A stretch of DNA of 64,000 nucleotides from Streptomyces umbrinus. GTDB lineage: Bacteria > Actinomycetota > Actinomycetes > Streptomycetales > Streptomycetaceae. The first letter of the stretch is position 1. Each line of letters begins with the position of its first letter. The stretch is taken from NCBI RefSeq assembly GCF_030817415.1, contig NZ_JAUSZI010000002.1, forward strand, positions 620,001 to 684,000. The letters are read 5' to 3'. Below, one piece after another: positions 1 to 8,351 of this stretch. Under the pieces are notes generated by a model. That model saw nothing but the letters and a program-made list of their open reading frames with translations. It did no database searches and was not told where the DNA came from. The translations under genes were made by a program, and so were the position numbers.

Positions 1-188
1 CGATCGAGCGCCGGGAAACCCGGGGCTGCCACAACCGCAGCGACTACCCGGACATGGATCCGGCACTGCAGGTCAACCTCGTCTGGTCCCCGAAGACGGG
101 AATCACACACGAAAGCATCGCACCCGTCCCGGACGAGATCGCAGCCGTGATGGAAGAGGTGTCCACCGAAGGCAAGCTCGTGGAGTGA
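1..188 (+). CDS. FAD-dependent succinate dehydrogenase/fumarate reductase-type flavoprotein, C-terminal end only
   Basis: The frame is open from the first base of the window (codons begin at base 3) and stops at 186-188. About 61 residues are visible. They contain RGCHNRSDYP, which resembles the C-terminal R-x-H-x-R-x-DYP substrate and FAD contact segment of the FrdA/SdhA/NadB flavoprotein superfamily, followed by a tail ending GKLVE. Which member it is (fumarate reductase-like or L-aspartate oxidase-like) cannot be settled from the tail; the LVWSP extension fits the fumarate reductase/succinate dehydrogenase type better than NadB. The gene starts outside the window. Confidence 0.6.
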   Translation, partial: IERRETRGCHNRSDYPDMDPALQVNLVWSPKTGITHESIAPVPDEIAAVMEEVSTEGKLVE

Positions 189-246
189 CCGACCGATCGG
201 AGCAGTCGCCTGTTCCGTGCGGTGCCGTGCGAGTGGAGAACGCCGT

Positions 247-987
247 ATGAACGATGCAGGTGATTCGGTGTCGATCGCCGATCTGCTCGACGAACGGCGG
301 CATCTCCTGGACGTCGCGCACGGGATGCTCGGCAGCCGCTCTGAGGCGGAGGATGTCATCGCCGAGACCTACCGGCGGTGGTACGAGCTGGCCAGCGCGG
401 CGCGGGCGCGGATCACGACTCCTCGGGCCTGGCTCGAGGAGGTCGTGGGCAGCATCTGCTGCCAGGCTCGGCCGAACGCGCCGGATTCGATGTCCACGGC
501 CGTGGACATCGCGGGACGCACAGAACCGGAGTACGCCGAACCGGCCGACCGCGCGCGGCACAGTCTGCGGGCAATGCACTCGCGTCCCACCACACCGCGG
601 CAGCACGACGCCGTGGTCCATACCGTCCGGCAGGCTTGCGTCACCGAGGACGCGCCTCTTCACGCCTCTCTGCTGGCACCCGACGTGACGGCGTTCTTCG
701 ACGGCGGCGGCAAGGTCCGCGCGCCGACGGGGCCCGTCCACGGCAACCTGCACGTCGCCCGCAGCCTGTTGGCCCTGGTCGCCCTGCGCCCACGCATCAC
801 CTTGCACACCCACTCGGTCAACGGCCGCACCGGAATCGTTGTGCGCTACGACCGCCAGGTCGCCGTCGTCATCAGCCTCGACATCGACGCTCGCCATGTC
901 GTACAGGTCTGGGTCACCCTCAACCCGGACAAGCTCCGCTCCTGGAACCGGGCACGGGACGGTGGCGGCCCCGGTCGAGGGAACTGA
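247..987 (+). CDS. ECF sigma factor of the SigJ/ECF41 type, apparently without region 4
   Basis: Product of about 246 residues starting at ATG 247, behind a GTGGAGAA stretch. Residues ~10-75 look like sigma region 2 (HGMLGSRSEAEDVIAETYRRWY, read in two parts: HGMLGSRSEAED and VIAETYRRWY). The last ~120 residues match the SnoaL-like C-terminal domain of ECF41 factors, with FDGGGKV and a closing NPDKL segment. In the usual ~290-320-residue family, region 4 with its helix-turn-helix lies between these parts. Here the linker is only about 50 residues and shows no HTH. The protein may therefore be a defective or anti-acting relative, or may recognise promoters through a partner. A GTG/ATG start 30 bases upstream is also in frame. 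It is convergent with the XRE gene downstream. Confidence 0.65.
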   Translation: MNDAGDSVSIADLLDERRHLLDVAHGMLGSRSEAEDVIAETYRRWYELASAARARITTPRAWLEEVVGSICCQARPNAPDSMSTAVDIAGRTEPEYAEPADRARHSLRAMHSRPTTPRQHDAVVHTVRQACVTEDAPLHASLLAPDVTAFFDGGGKVRAPTGPVHGNLHVARSLLALVALRPRITLHTHSVNGRTGIVVRYDRQVAVVISLDIDARHVVQVWVTLNPDKLRSWNRARDGGGPGRGN

Positions 988-1017
988 GCGACTCCTCGTC
1001 GGCGACGGCTGTCTGCG

Positions 1018-1920
1018 TCACCCGTACGGTGTTGCCCTCGGTGTCTCCGAGGTGTCGGGTGTCGAGCGAGCGGCGCGGGCATGGTCGGCGGCCCACGCGG
1101 AGAGCACTGTCAGGGCCTCGTCCGACGGTGATCCGGGGTCGGCGAGGAATGTGAACAGCGTCTGGTCGGGGTCGCCGGGGAAGGTCAGTGCCTCGGTGCG
1201 GAGGGTGAGGCGGCCGGCGATCGGGTGGTGGAGGGTCTTGGTGCCGTGGCTGGGCTCGACGACCTTCTGTCCGGCCCACCAGCGCAGGAAGCGGTCGCTC
1301 TTCATGGACAGCTCCCCCACCAGTTCGGCGGTGCGTGTGTCGTCGGGGTGGTGGGCGGCATCCATCCGCAGCGTCCCCACGAACATGGAGGCGGACTTCT
1401 CCCAGTCCTGTGCGAAGAGCGACCGCGCGGCCTCGTCGAGGATGACCCAGCGCACGGCGTTCCGGTCCCGGACCGGCATCGCGCCGAAGTCGGCGAGCAG
1501 GGCGCGGGCCATCCGGTTGCTCGCCAGGATGTCGGTGCGGCGCCCCAGTACGAAGGCCGGGGTGTCCCCGAGACGCGCGAGCAGCGCATGCACCCCGGGA
1601 CGTACCTTCTGCACGGTACGGGGTGTGCGGCGCCGGCTCGTGGCCGGTCGGCGCGCCACCGCGTGCAGATAGCTGCGTTCCGCCGGATCGAGCTGCAGAG
1701 CGTCCCCGAGGGCGTCCAGGACGGCTTCAGAGGGTGTGATGGGTCTGCCCTGTTCCAGGCGCGTGTAGTAGTCCACGCTGACGCCCGCCAGCGCGGCCAC
1801 TTCCTCCCTGCGCAGCCCGGGGACCCTGCCCGGGGCCGCGTCACGGATACCGAACTGCTACGGGTCCAGTGCCGCGCGCCGGGCGCGCAGGAAATCACCG
1901 AGTCCCTCGTTGCGCTCCAT
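1018..1920 (-). pseudogene. XRE/MmyB-type HTH regulator interrupted by an in-frame amber codon
   Basis: From ATG 1920 the minus strand reads MERNEGLGDFLRARR, the usual N-terminus of Streptomyces XRE regulators with a MmyB-like ligand-binding domain. It hits TAG at 1860-1858 after 20 codons, then continues in the same frame through RVPGLRREEVAALAGVS and DYYTRLEQGR to a stop at 1018. The downstream part (260 residues from GTG 1800) has the rest of the HTH and the whole MmyB-like domain. A single base change at the TAG would restore a ~300-residue protein, so this looks like a recent nonsense mutation, suppression, or a sequencing error. Use of GTG 1800 would lack the first helix of the HTH. The gene is divergent from the SDR gene, a pairing often seen in Streptomyces, so it probably once repressed it. 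Confidence 0.7.
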
Positions 1921-2106
1921 GACCCCATGGTCGCCGGTGCCCGCCCGCCGTGTCCCGGTGAAGGTGGCCCTGCGGATCCCAGGAAGCAGCGGGCCAATCC
2001 CATGGCCGCCACACGCCTGTGCCGGCGGTTGGCTGGAGAGCGGGGCTCCCGTCCCGTCCACCGGGCCGTACACGTGACGCACGGCCCACCACAGAAAGTC
2101 TCCGCC

Positions 2107-2934
2107 ATGCCTTCCACCTGGCTCATCACCGGCGCGACCTCCGGCTTCGGCCGCCTGGTCGCCGAACGCGCACTCGCCGGCGGCGCCCACGTGATCGCCG
2201 TCGGCCGGCGCCGCGACCGGCTCGCCGAACTCGCCGAGAGCGCCCCGCACGGACAGGTCACCCCGGACACCCTCGACATCACCGCACCCGACGCACAGGA
2301 CGTCCTGGCCGAGGCCGTGCGTTCCGCAGGAGGCCTGGACGTCCTGGTGAACAACGCCGGCTACGGACTGTTCGGCGCCGTCGAACAGGTCGACGCGGAC
2401 GCGGCGCGCGCGATCTTCGACACCAACGTGCTGGCCAACCTCGCCGTTCTGCGCGCCACCCTCCCCGCCCTGCGGGCCGCCCGAGGCCGGATCCTGCAGA
2501 CCTCCTCGCTCATCGGCCAGTTCGCCTGGCTCTCCTCGGGCCTCTACTCGGCATCCAAGGGCGCCGTGGAACTGATCAGCGAGGCCCTCGCCCACGAACT
2601 GGCCCCCACCGGCGTCAAGGTCACCATCATCGAACCGGGCACCTACGCCACCGAGTTCTCCACCAGCCTCCAGGTCATCGCCCCGAACGACGTCTACCTG
2701 CCGACCGTCGGACAGTTCCTCACCGACTTCTCCGCGCTGCCGCCCGAGGCGTTCGGCGACCCCGACACCGTCGCGGACGCCATCATGGCGGTCGCGGAAC
2801 TGGACGAGCCGCCCCTGCGCCTGGCCGTAGGCGCGGACGCCTTCGAACACATCCGGGCCTCGCTCCGCTCCCGCCTGGCCGAACTCGAGCGCTGGGAGTC
2901 CTTCCCGCGCGTCCCCGTGGGCGAACGGGCCTGA
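2107..2934 (+). CDS. SDR-family NAD(P)-dependent oxidoreductase
   Basis: 275 residues, classical short-chain dehydrogenase/reductase size. The cofactor motif ITGATSGFG is at residues 6-14, followed by VGRRRDR, which suggests NADP(H) preference. NNAGYG is near residue 80; the catalytic Ser lies in TSSLIGQ and the Tyr/Lys pair in YSASK, near residues 130-155. The ATG at 2107 is preceded by GAAAGTC and is the first start that gives the canonical N-terminus; an in-frame extension upstream runs through antisense sequence of the XRE gene and is not credible. Substrate unknown. It is probably controlled by the divergent XRE regulator, which is broken here. Confidence 0.88.
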   Translation: MPSTWLITGATSGFGRLVAERALAGGAHVIAVGRRRDRLAELAESAPHGQVTPDTLDITAPDAQDVLAEAVRSAGGLDVLVNNAGYGLFGAVEQVDADAARAIFDTNVLANLAVLRATLPALRAARGRILQTSSLIGQFAWLSSGLYSASKGAVELISEALAHELAPTGVKVTIIEPGTYATEFSTSLQVIAPNDVYLPTVGQFLTDFSALPPEAFGDPDTVADAIMAVAELDEPPLRLAVGADAFEHIRASLRSRLAELERWESFPRVPVGERA

Positions 2935-2958
2935 CCGTCCCACACCACCGACGCACGA

Positions 2959-2986
2959 GCCGGGCCCCTCTTCTGACGGGCCCGGC
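2959..2986 (+). terminator. Hairpin terminator after the SDR gene
   Basis: Perfect 9-bp inverted repeat GCCGGGCCC / GGGCCCGGC with a 10-base loop, 24 bases after the SDR stop. There is no U-run, as is usual for high-GC actinomycete terminators. Confidence 0.6.
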
Positions 2987-3055
2987 GGTGTGCTGACGCG
3001 TGCAGTCGACGCCGGCTGGAGCCGAGCAGGACCGGACAGGAGTGTCTGCTCGGCG

Positions 3056-3514
3056 TCAGCGCGGGCTGATCGCCGCTTCGGCCGCCGTCTTGATCCGGGA
3101 ACCGAAACCGTCGGCGTCCTTGCGGGCGGCGACCAGCGCCAGGCCGACGAGGAGCTTGCCCAGCCCGTGGCCTTCCAGGACGTTGAAGATACGGACCCGG
3201 GTCCTGCCGTCCGCCAGCGACTCCAGGTCGTAGCCGCCTTCGCGTGCCGTCACGCTGTTCTTCGTCACCTCGGCCCACCGGATCTTCACCGGGGCTTCGA
3301 GGGTGGTGATGCGGAACTCACGGGCGGTCTTCATCCCGGCGTCCTTGACGGTGCTCCGGAAGACGCTGCCCACGGCCGTGGGGGTGTCGGGGATCCGCTC
3401 GATCTTGAGCACCCGGGGGCTGAACTGCGGGTCGTTGCGCCCGTCGGCGAGGTAGGCGAACACCTCTTCGACGGGCCGATCGACCTCGACCGTCGCTTCG
3501 AACTGTCCTGACAT
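3056..3514 (-). CDS. SRPBCC-family polyketide cyclase/lipid-transport-fold protein
   Basis: 152 residues beginning MSGQFEATVEVDRPVEEVF, the typical START/Bet v1 (SRPBCC) N-terminus, with FAYLADGRNDPQF and a closing C-terminal helix ending in KTAAEAAISPR. ATG 3514 has a good ribosome site (AGGAGTGCCG directly upstream); the frame is open further upstream but without family similarity. Family members bind hydrophobic ligands in a helix-grip pocket. The ligand is not predictable here. It stands alone between the SDR terminator and the ABC exporter. Confidence 0.8.
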   Translation of the reverse strand: MSGQFEATVEVDRPVEEVFAYLADGRNDPQFSPRVLKIERIPDTPTAVGSVFRSTVKDAGMKTAREFRITTLEAPVKIRWAEVTKNSVTAREGGYDLESLADGRTRVRIFNVLEGHGLGKLLVGLALVAARKDADGFGSRIKTAAEAAISPR

Positions 3515-3768
3515 CGGCACTCCTGACCGGTCGAGCCGCTCCGCGCCGACGCGCCCCCTTCGGCTGCTGTCCGGCGGACCGCCGAGCCTCGTGGGAACCA
3601 CCTCGCGCACACGCGAAGGAACGCGAGGGCCGCGTCGTACCGCCCGTCCTGTCGTGGCGGCACCGCGACCCTACGGGACCACCGGGCATCTCGCGCGGTA
3701 AGCGGCACAACCACGAGCAGGAGGAAGCAGGCCCCGCCTCGGCTTGAAGGGGGCAACCGAGGGACCCC

Positions 3769-5652
3769 TCAGCGGTCCTGCGAGAGGGCGAGCAGTTCGG
3801 CGAAGGTACCGCCCGCGTGGACGAGGTCCTCGTACACGCCCTGTTCCGTGATGCGGCCCTGCTCCATGACCACGATGTGATCGGCCGTCCTGGTGTTCTC
3901 GAGTCGGTGGGTGACGACGATCGTGATGCGGTCGGGGGCGATGGTCCTGATCCTTTCGAAGATCCCGTGCTCACCCCTCGGGTCCATCTGGGAGGTCGGC
4001 TCGTCCAGGATCAGCAGCTGGGGGCGGCGGTACAGGGCCCTGGAACAGGCCAGGCGCTGCCACTGGCCGCCGGACAGTTCGGCTCCGCCGAAGACCTCGC
4101 GGGCGAGGAGCGTGTCGAGGGCGGCGGGGAGGTCTTCGACGGCCTCGCGCATGCCGACCGCGTCGACCGCTTCCCACACCTGCGCGTCGTCCAGGCTGCG
4201 GGGCTGGCCCAGTGTCACGTTCTCCCGGACCCGCAACGGCCACTGGGCGAAGATCTGGGGCACCAGCCCGATGCAGTTCCAGACGGTGGCCGGGTCGACA
4301 TGGGCGAGGTCCTTGCCGTTCCAGGTGACGTGTCCCTTGTCCGCCAGATAGATACCGGTGATCAGACGTGTCAGCGTGCTCTTGCCGGATCCGTTCACCC
4401 CGACAATGGCGAGGATCTCCCCCCGGCGCAGTGTCAGGCTTACGTCGTCGACGGCCGGCTTGTCCTTCCCGGGGTACGTGTACGTGACCTCGTCCAGCCG
4501 GATCTCGTCCACCGGCGCACCGACAGTCAGTTCACCGCGTTGGGGAGCCCGTTCGCCTGCGTCGTCGAGGAACGCCTGCATGTCGCTCAGGTAGAGGCTC
4601 GTGTGGAACACCGCGGCCCCGTTGATGACGACCTGGGACAGTGCGGCCAGGGTCGTCTGGACCGCGAGGACCGCCGTGGCCGCGATGGCGAGCGCGATCC
4701 GTCCGGTCACGGCCAGCCAGGCGAGGACCGCCCAGGTGGCGAGGAGAAGACCACCACCGACGAGAGATGACAGCAGCGCGATGCGCAGTGTCCGGGGTGC
4801 GGCGGCCAGGGTGCGTTTGTCGACTCGCTCGGACAGTGCCCGGTTCCAGTACAGGAGGTAGTCCGTCATGCCGTTCGCGCGGACCTCGTCACCGTACTTG
4901 GGGGTCGTGGACCACCACCGCATCATGCCGCGGACATTGCGGTCGGCGACGTTGGCGTAGTGGATCTCGTAGTCGACGCGGGCGGTGAGCACCGCTCCGA
5001 CGCCGGCCGGGAGCACGGCCAGGAGGAGCAACGGCAGCATCAGCGGATTCAGTACCGAAAGGACGCCACTGGCCGTGACCATCCTGACGAGTGCCGACAT
5101 GAAGCGCTGTGCGTCCGTGACCATGACGTGCGTGCGGATCACCCCCATCTCGGCGGCTTCCTGCCGGTCCGCGAAGCCGTCGACCGCGTACGCCGCTGCC
5201 TCGACCCGGCAGACGGCCTCGACAAGGGCGGTGTCGGTCGCGGTCGTCAGCCTGGGGGTGATGCGCCGCTCGGCGTACGTGGATACGGCCCCCGACCCAC
5301 GGGCCAGCGCACTCGCGCCCGCCACGACGAGGAGGGCCGGCAGGGCCGCGTACAGGCGGTCAGCGACGGCGTCGTCGCCGAGGATGGGGCTCATCGCCTT
5401 GGCCGTCGCGGTCAGCTGCACGGCGGCGGCCACACCGGTGATCAACTGGCAGGCCAGAAGCAGGAGCACGGCTCGGCGATCGATGGCCCAGGACATCTTG
5501 GCGATGCGGCGCAGGACGGAGGGGAGCTGCGCGCAGAGCTTGCGGAAGGTCACTTCGCCGAGCGGGTTCACGGAGTACTGCCCCGAGTACGTGATCTCGG
5601 CCGGCGGCGGTGGGGGTACGGAGTGCGCGTCGTTGGTAGCGGCTGACGTCAA
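3769..5652 (-). CDS. ABC exporter, fused membrane and ATPase domains (lantibiotic/peptide exporter type)
   Basis: 627 residues. An N-terminal six-helix membrane domain occupies residues ~50-370 and the ATPase domain ~390-627. Walker A GVNGSGKST is near residue 417, the signature ELSGGQWQR near 524, Walker B LLILDEPTS near 545, and the H-loop VVTHR follows. The layout and the N-terminal segment before helix 1 resemble SpaT/NisT-like or thiazolyl-peptide exporters, which work as homodimers at the cytoplasmic membrane. No lanthionine synthetase, precursor peptide or protease gene is adjacent, so the substrate is unknown and the gene looks orphaned. There is no partner half-transporter nearby. 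Confidence 0.85.
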   Translation of the reverse strand: MTSAATNDAHSVPPPPPAEITYSGQYSVNPLGEVTFRKLCAQLPSVLRRIAKMSWAIDRRAVLLLLACQLITGVAAAVQLTATAKAMSPILGDDAVADRLYAALPALLVVAGASALARGSGAVSTYAERRITPRLTTATDTALVEAVCRVEAAAYAVDGFADRQEAAEMGVIRTHVMVTDAQRFMSALVRMVTASGVLSVLNPLMLPLLLLAVLPAGVGAVLTARVDYEIHYANVADRNVRGMMRWWSTTPKYGDEVRANGMTDYLLYWNRALSERVDKRTLAAAPRTLRIALLSSLVGGGLLLATWAVLAWLAVTGRIALAIAATAVLAVQTTLAALSQVVINGAAVFHTSLYLSDMQAFLDDAGERAPQRGELTVGAPVDEIRLDEVTYTYPGKDKPAVDDVSLTLRRGEILAIVGVNGSGKSTLTRLITGIYLADKGHVTWNGKDLAHVDPATVWNCIGLVPQIFAQWPLRVRENVTLGQPRSLDDAQVWEAVDAVGMREAVEDLPAALDTLLAREVFGGAELSGGQWQRLACSRALYRRPQLLILDEPTSQMDPRGEHGIFERIRTIAPDRITIVVTHRLENTRTADHIVVMEQGRITEQGVYEDLVHAGGTFAELLALSQDR

Positions 5653-5889
5653 CTGGACATCTCCTGCACGGTCGTTGGGAACGAGGTGGCGCCACCCGGC
5701 TCAACGACGTCGACCATGAATCGAACACACGTGTTTTGGACGGAGCGGATTCCGTGCAGGAGCGCGGAGAGCCAACGTGCCGGATGCATCCACCCTTGAT
5801 GCACACGGGTCGCTCCGTGCGGCCCGATGGCCGAAACGCCGGTGCGGATACGTGTGTTGCGGGTGAGGCAGTCCGAGCTCCGTGCTCTC

Positions 5890-7020
5890 TCAGCCGGTAT
5901 GAAGGATCCGGAAGCAGTCGGGTTCCGCCGGGTCTCGGTCAACGACCTGGATCGGTGTCCCGGCCCATTGCCAAACACTGATGCCCGGCATGCGGGAGAA
6001 CTGGATCTGCCCGCGGGTGCCTTCGACTGCGACGCGTGGCCAGGATTCGGCAGTGCGCGCCCGGTCCGCGCCGTTGGAACGCAGCAGATCGGCGAGGACG
6101 GCGACCGTGTCGTAGCCCTCGAAGGCGACGAAGGAGGGCGTTGCGGCCAACTGCTCGCGGAGAGCTGTCTCGACTCGTACACCGACTGGGGTGAGGCGCT
6201 CGGGCAGGTAGCGCAGGAACGGGATCGCGGCGCTGTCGTCGCCCAGCAACGTCGCCCATTCGGCGAACTCCGGTTGCCCGGCCGGAGCACCGATCATGAT
6301 CTCGGCGAGGCTCTGGTCGCGGCGGACGGACTTGACGATCGACACCGCCGGCTCCGGGTGGCCGACCAGGAGAAGGAGGGCTGTCGCGCGATTGTCGACG
6401 AGTTCGTCGCACACTGCCGTGGCGTCGCAGATGGCCGTGGCGTCGAACGCGCTCATGTCGAGTTCGGTGACGGTGGCGCCGCGTGGAGCGAGGTGGTCCC
6501 GCAGAATGCGGGTCCCAGCTGCCCAGTAGACGCTCGGCTGGGCAGCTACGGCGATTCGGCTGTGGCCCGCGGCGAGGAGGAAGTCCGCGTAGACCTGCCA
6601 GCCGCGGGACTGCGGCGGGGAGAGGCGCGCGACCCATTGCGTCGGCTGTTCGGTGAGCGCGTCGAGAACCGCTGACGAGCACAAGAACGGCAGGCCGAGG
6701 GCGTCGGCCCTGGCCGCAGCGGCGCGAGCGACGACGCTGTGATACTCCCCTGCCACGGCAGCCACGCCCAGGCGAGCCAATTCATCCACGGCCGCCGCGG
6801 CCCTCTGCGGATCAGCCGCGGTGTCCCGGACCACCAGCTCCAGTGGTCTTCCGACGATCCCGCCCGCGTCATTGACTTCACGAACGCCCAACTCAAGTCC
6901 GGCAAGCAAGTGTTGGCCCGCCTCGACCCAGCCGGGCCGGGTCAGCGGAACGAGAGCACCGATCTGGACGGACGATCCGTCAGTCTGCCCCGCTCCAGGT
7001 GGCGATGGTGGTGTGGACAT
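5890..7020 (-). CDS. Type 1 periplasmic-binding-fold protein (LivJ/AmiC-like) without signal peptide
   Basis: About 376 residues from ATG 7020 (MSTPPSPPGAG). The sequence IGALVPLTRPGWVEAGQHLL, here in its first 20 residues, opens a branched-chain amino-acid/amide-type binding domain; GGIVGRPLELVVRD and CSSAVLDALTEQP follow the family order. The product starts with a short Pro/Ser/Gly-rich tail and shows neither a hydrophobic signal peptide nor a lipobox. A longer in-frame start at 7146 does not supply one. No permease or ATPase is adjacent. It may therefore act in the cytoplasm as a ligand sensor, as AmiC does, or be a relic of a transporter. Downstream of the VOC gene on the same strand. Confidence 0.72.
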   Translation of the reverse strand: MSTPPSPPGAGQTDGSSVQIGALVPLTRPGWVEAGQHLLAGLELGVREVNDAGGIVGRPLELVVRDTAADPQRAAAAVDELARLGVAAVAGEYHSVVARAAAARADALGLPFLCSSAVLDALTEQPTQWVARLSPPQSRGWQVYADFLLAAGHSRIAVAAQPSVYWAAGTRILRDHLAPRGATVTELDMSAFDATAICDATAVCDELVDNRATALLLLVGHPEPAVSIVKSVRRDQSLAEIMIGAPAGQPEFAEWATLLGDDSAAIPFLRYLPERLTPVGVRVETALREQLAATPSFVAFEGYDTVAVLADLLRSNGADRARTAESWPRVAVEGTRGQIQFSRMPGISVWQWAGTPIQVVDRDPAEPDCFRILHTG

Positions 7021-7155
7021 GCGTTGGCGTCTCCCCGTGTGGCGATTGACCCACCTCGGCAAGTCAAGATCGTCCGAATGTGCAGCGTACCTGTCCGGCG
7101 CACGCAACTTCCAGGCTCGGATGGCTCGTTGGGCGCACGGCCCCATGGACAGCCT

Positions 7156-7596
7156 TCAGCTGAGCTGTTCGGCGAGTCCGACGAGGATGCCCTCGGGGCC
7201 GCGGACGTAACAGAGCAGATAGCTGTCCTCGAACCGCCGCACCTCGCCGACGAGTTCGGCGCCATGGGTTTGCAGGCGGGCAAGGACGTCCTCGATGTCG
7301 TCGACGGCGAACATGATGCGACGAATACCCAGCGTGTTCACCGGTGCGTTTGCCGGCTCGGCGCTGATCGCCTTCGGCGTGTGGAACTTCGTCAGTTCGA
7401 TCCGGCCTTGGCCGTCCGGGATCCTCAGCATCGCGACGTCCTGTCGGGTGTCGTCGAGTCCGATGACACGGTCCACCCAACGTCCCTCGACTGGCATCCT
7501 GCCCTCCAGCTCCATACCGAGTTCGACGAAGAACGCGATAGCAGCGTCAAGGTCGTCGACAACGATGAGGACGTTGTCCATCCGCTGGATCGTCAT
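7156..7596 (-). CDS. VOC-family (glyoxalase/bleomycin-resistance fold) protein
   Basis: 146 residues made of two beta-alpha-beta-beta-beta modules: MDNVLIVVDDLDAAIAFF opens the first and IRRIMFAVDDIEDVLARL the second, with the closing GILVGLAEQL strand. Such proteins are metal-dependent lyases, dioxygenases or binding proteins; the metal ligands are not secure enough to assign a reaction. It lies 34 bases downstream of the XRE-cupin regulator on the same strand and may be co-transcribed with it. Confidence 0.85.
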   Translation of the reverse strand: MTIQRMDNVLIVVDDLDAAIAFFVELGMELEGRMPVEGRWVDRVIGLDDTRQDVAMLRIPDGQGRIELTKFHTPKAISAEPANAPVNTLGIRRIMFAVDDIEDVLARLQTHGAELVGEVRRFEDSYLLCYVRGPEGILVGLAEQLS

Positions 7597-7630
7597 GTTC
7601 GGTCTCCTTGATGTGATGTGACCACGATGG

Positions 7631-8218
7631 TCAGTGCTTGGACGGTGCCAGATGTGCGCGCTCTCCCTGGGCGCCGAACAGGGCGAGCAGTTCCGCGGGC
7701 TGGCTCTCGGCGCTGCCGATCCAGTGAGGGATGCGGGTGTCGAACTCCGCGGCCTCTCCCACGCCGAGCCTGAACTCCTGCTCGCCCAGCGCGAACCTGA
7801 CGTGTCCGTTCAGGACGTAGAACCACTCATATCCCTCGTGGGTCTGCAGCTTCATCGTGGGTGCCTGGCCGGCGGGCGGATAGATCACCTTGTAGGCCTG
7901 GATGCCGCCGGCCCGCCTGGTCAGTGGCACCATCACCAGCCCGGATCGCCGCACTGGTCGCAGGTGGACGCGCGGGTCGCCGGTGGGTGGCGCCGCGACG
8001 AGGTCATCGAGCGGGACGCCATGCGCACGGGCCAAGGGAAGCAGCTGCTCCAGGGTGGGGCGGAGCTTGCCGTTCTCGAGGCGGGACAGGGTGCTCGCCG
8101 TGAGGCCGGTTTCGCTTGCCAGCGCCGCCAGCGTGGCGCTCCGCGCCCGGCGCAGGGCACGCAGTCGGGGTCCGACTCCGGCCAGAACCTCTCCTGCGGG
8201 GTTGCCGATGTTGTCCAT
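7631..8218 (-). CDS. XRE-family regulator with C-terminal cupin domain
   Basis: About 195 residues from ATG 8218 (MDNIGNPAGEVL); upstream in-frame codons give no family match. Residues ~12-70 form the HTH (RLRALRRARSATLAALASET then GLTASTLSRLENG), and residues ~100-190 a cupin with HEGYEWFYVLNGHVRF and FDTRIPHWIGS. This architecture is common in repressors that sense a small molecule through the cupin. It is divergent from the methyltransferase at 8352 and upstream of the VOC gene, so it may regulate either side. Confidence 0.86.
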   Translation of the reverse strand: MDNIGNPAGEVLAGVGPRLRALRRARSATLAALASETGLTASTLSRLENGKLRPTLEQLLPLARAHGVPLDDLVAAPPTGDPRVHLRPVRRSGLVMVPLTRRAGGIQAYKVIYPPAGQAPTMKLQTHEGYEWFYVLNGHVRFALGEQEFRLGVGEAAEFDTRIPHWIGSAESQPAELLALFGAQGERAHLAPSKH

Positions 8219-8351
8219 GTGCCGATGATGCGGATCCGCAATTTTTCTTGCAAGGGCGAAATGGCCCTGGCGATGCTGTCCGTACATCACCGGCGTCGAA
8301 TGTGCGTTACGGATCACGCTCGGCACGTCGGCCGACGAAGGGGCAACTCAG

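Noticed and set aside
1225..2106. Long plus-strand frame leading into the SDR gene
   Set aside because: It lies antisense to the XRE regulator, has no family pattern, and the SDR N-terminus starts cleanly at 2107.
5782..5802. TGCATC-N7-GATGCA inverted repeat upstream of the ABC exporter
   Set aside because: Six-base arms only, no positional link to a promoter.
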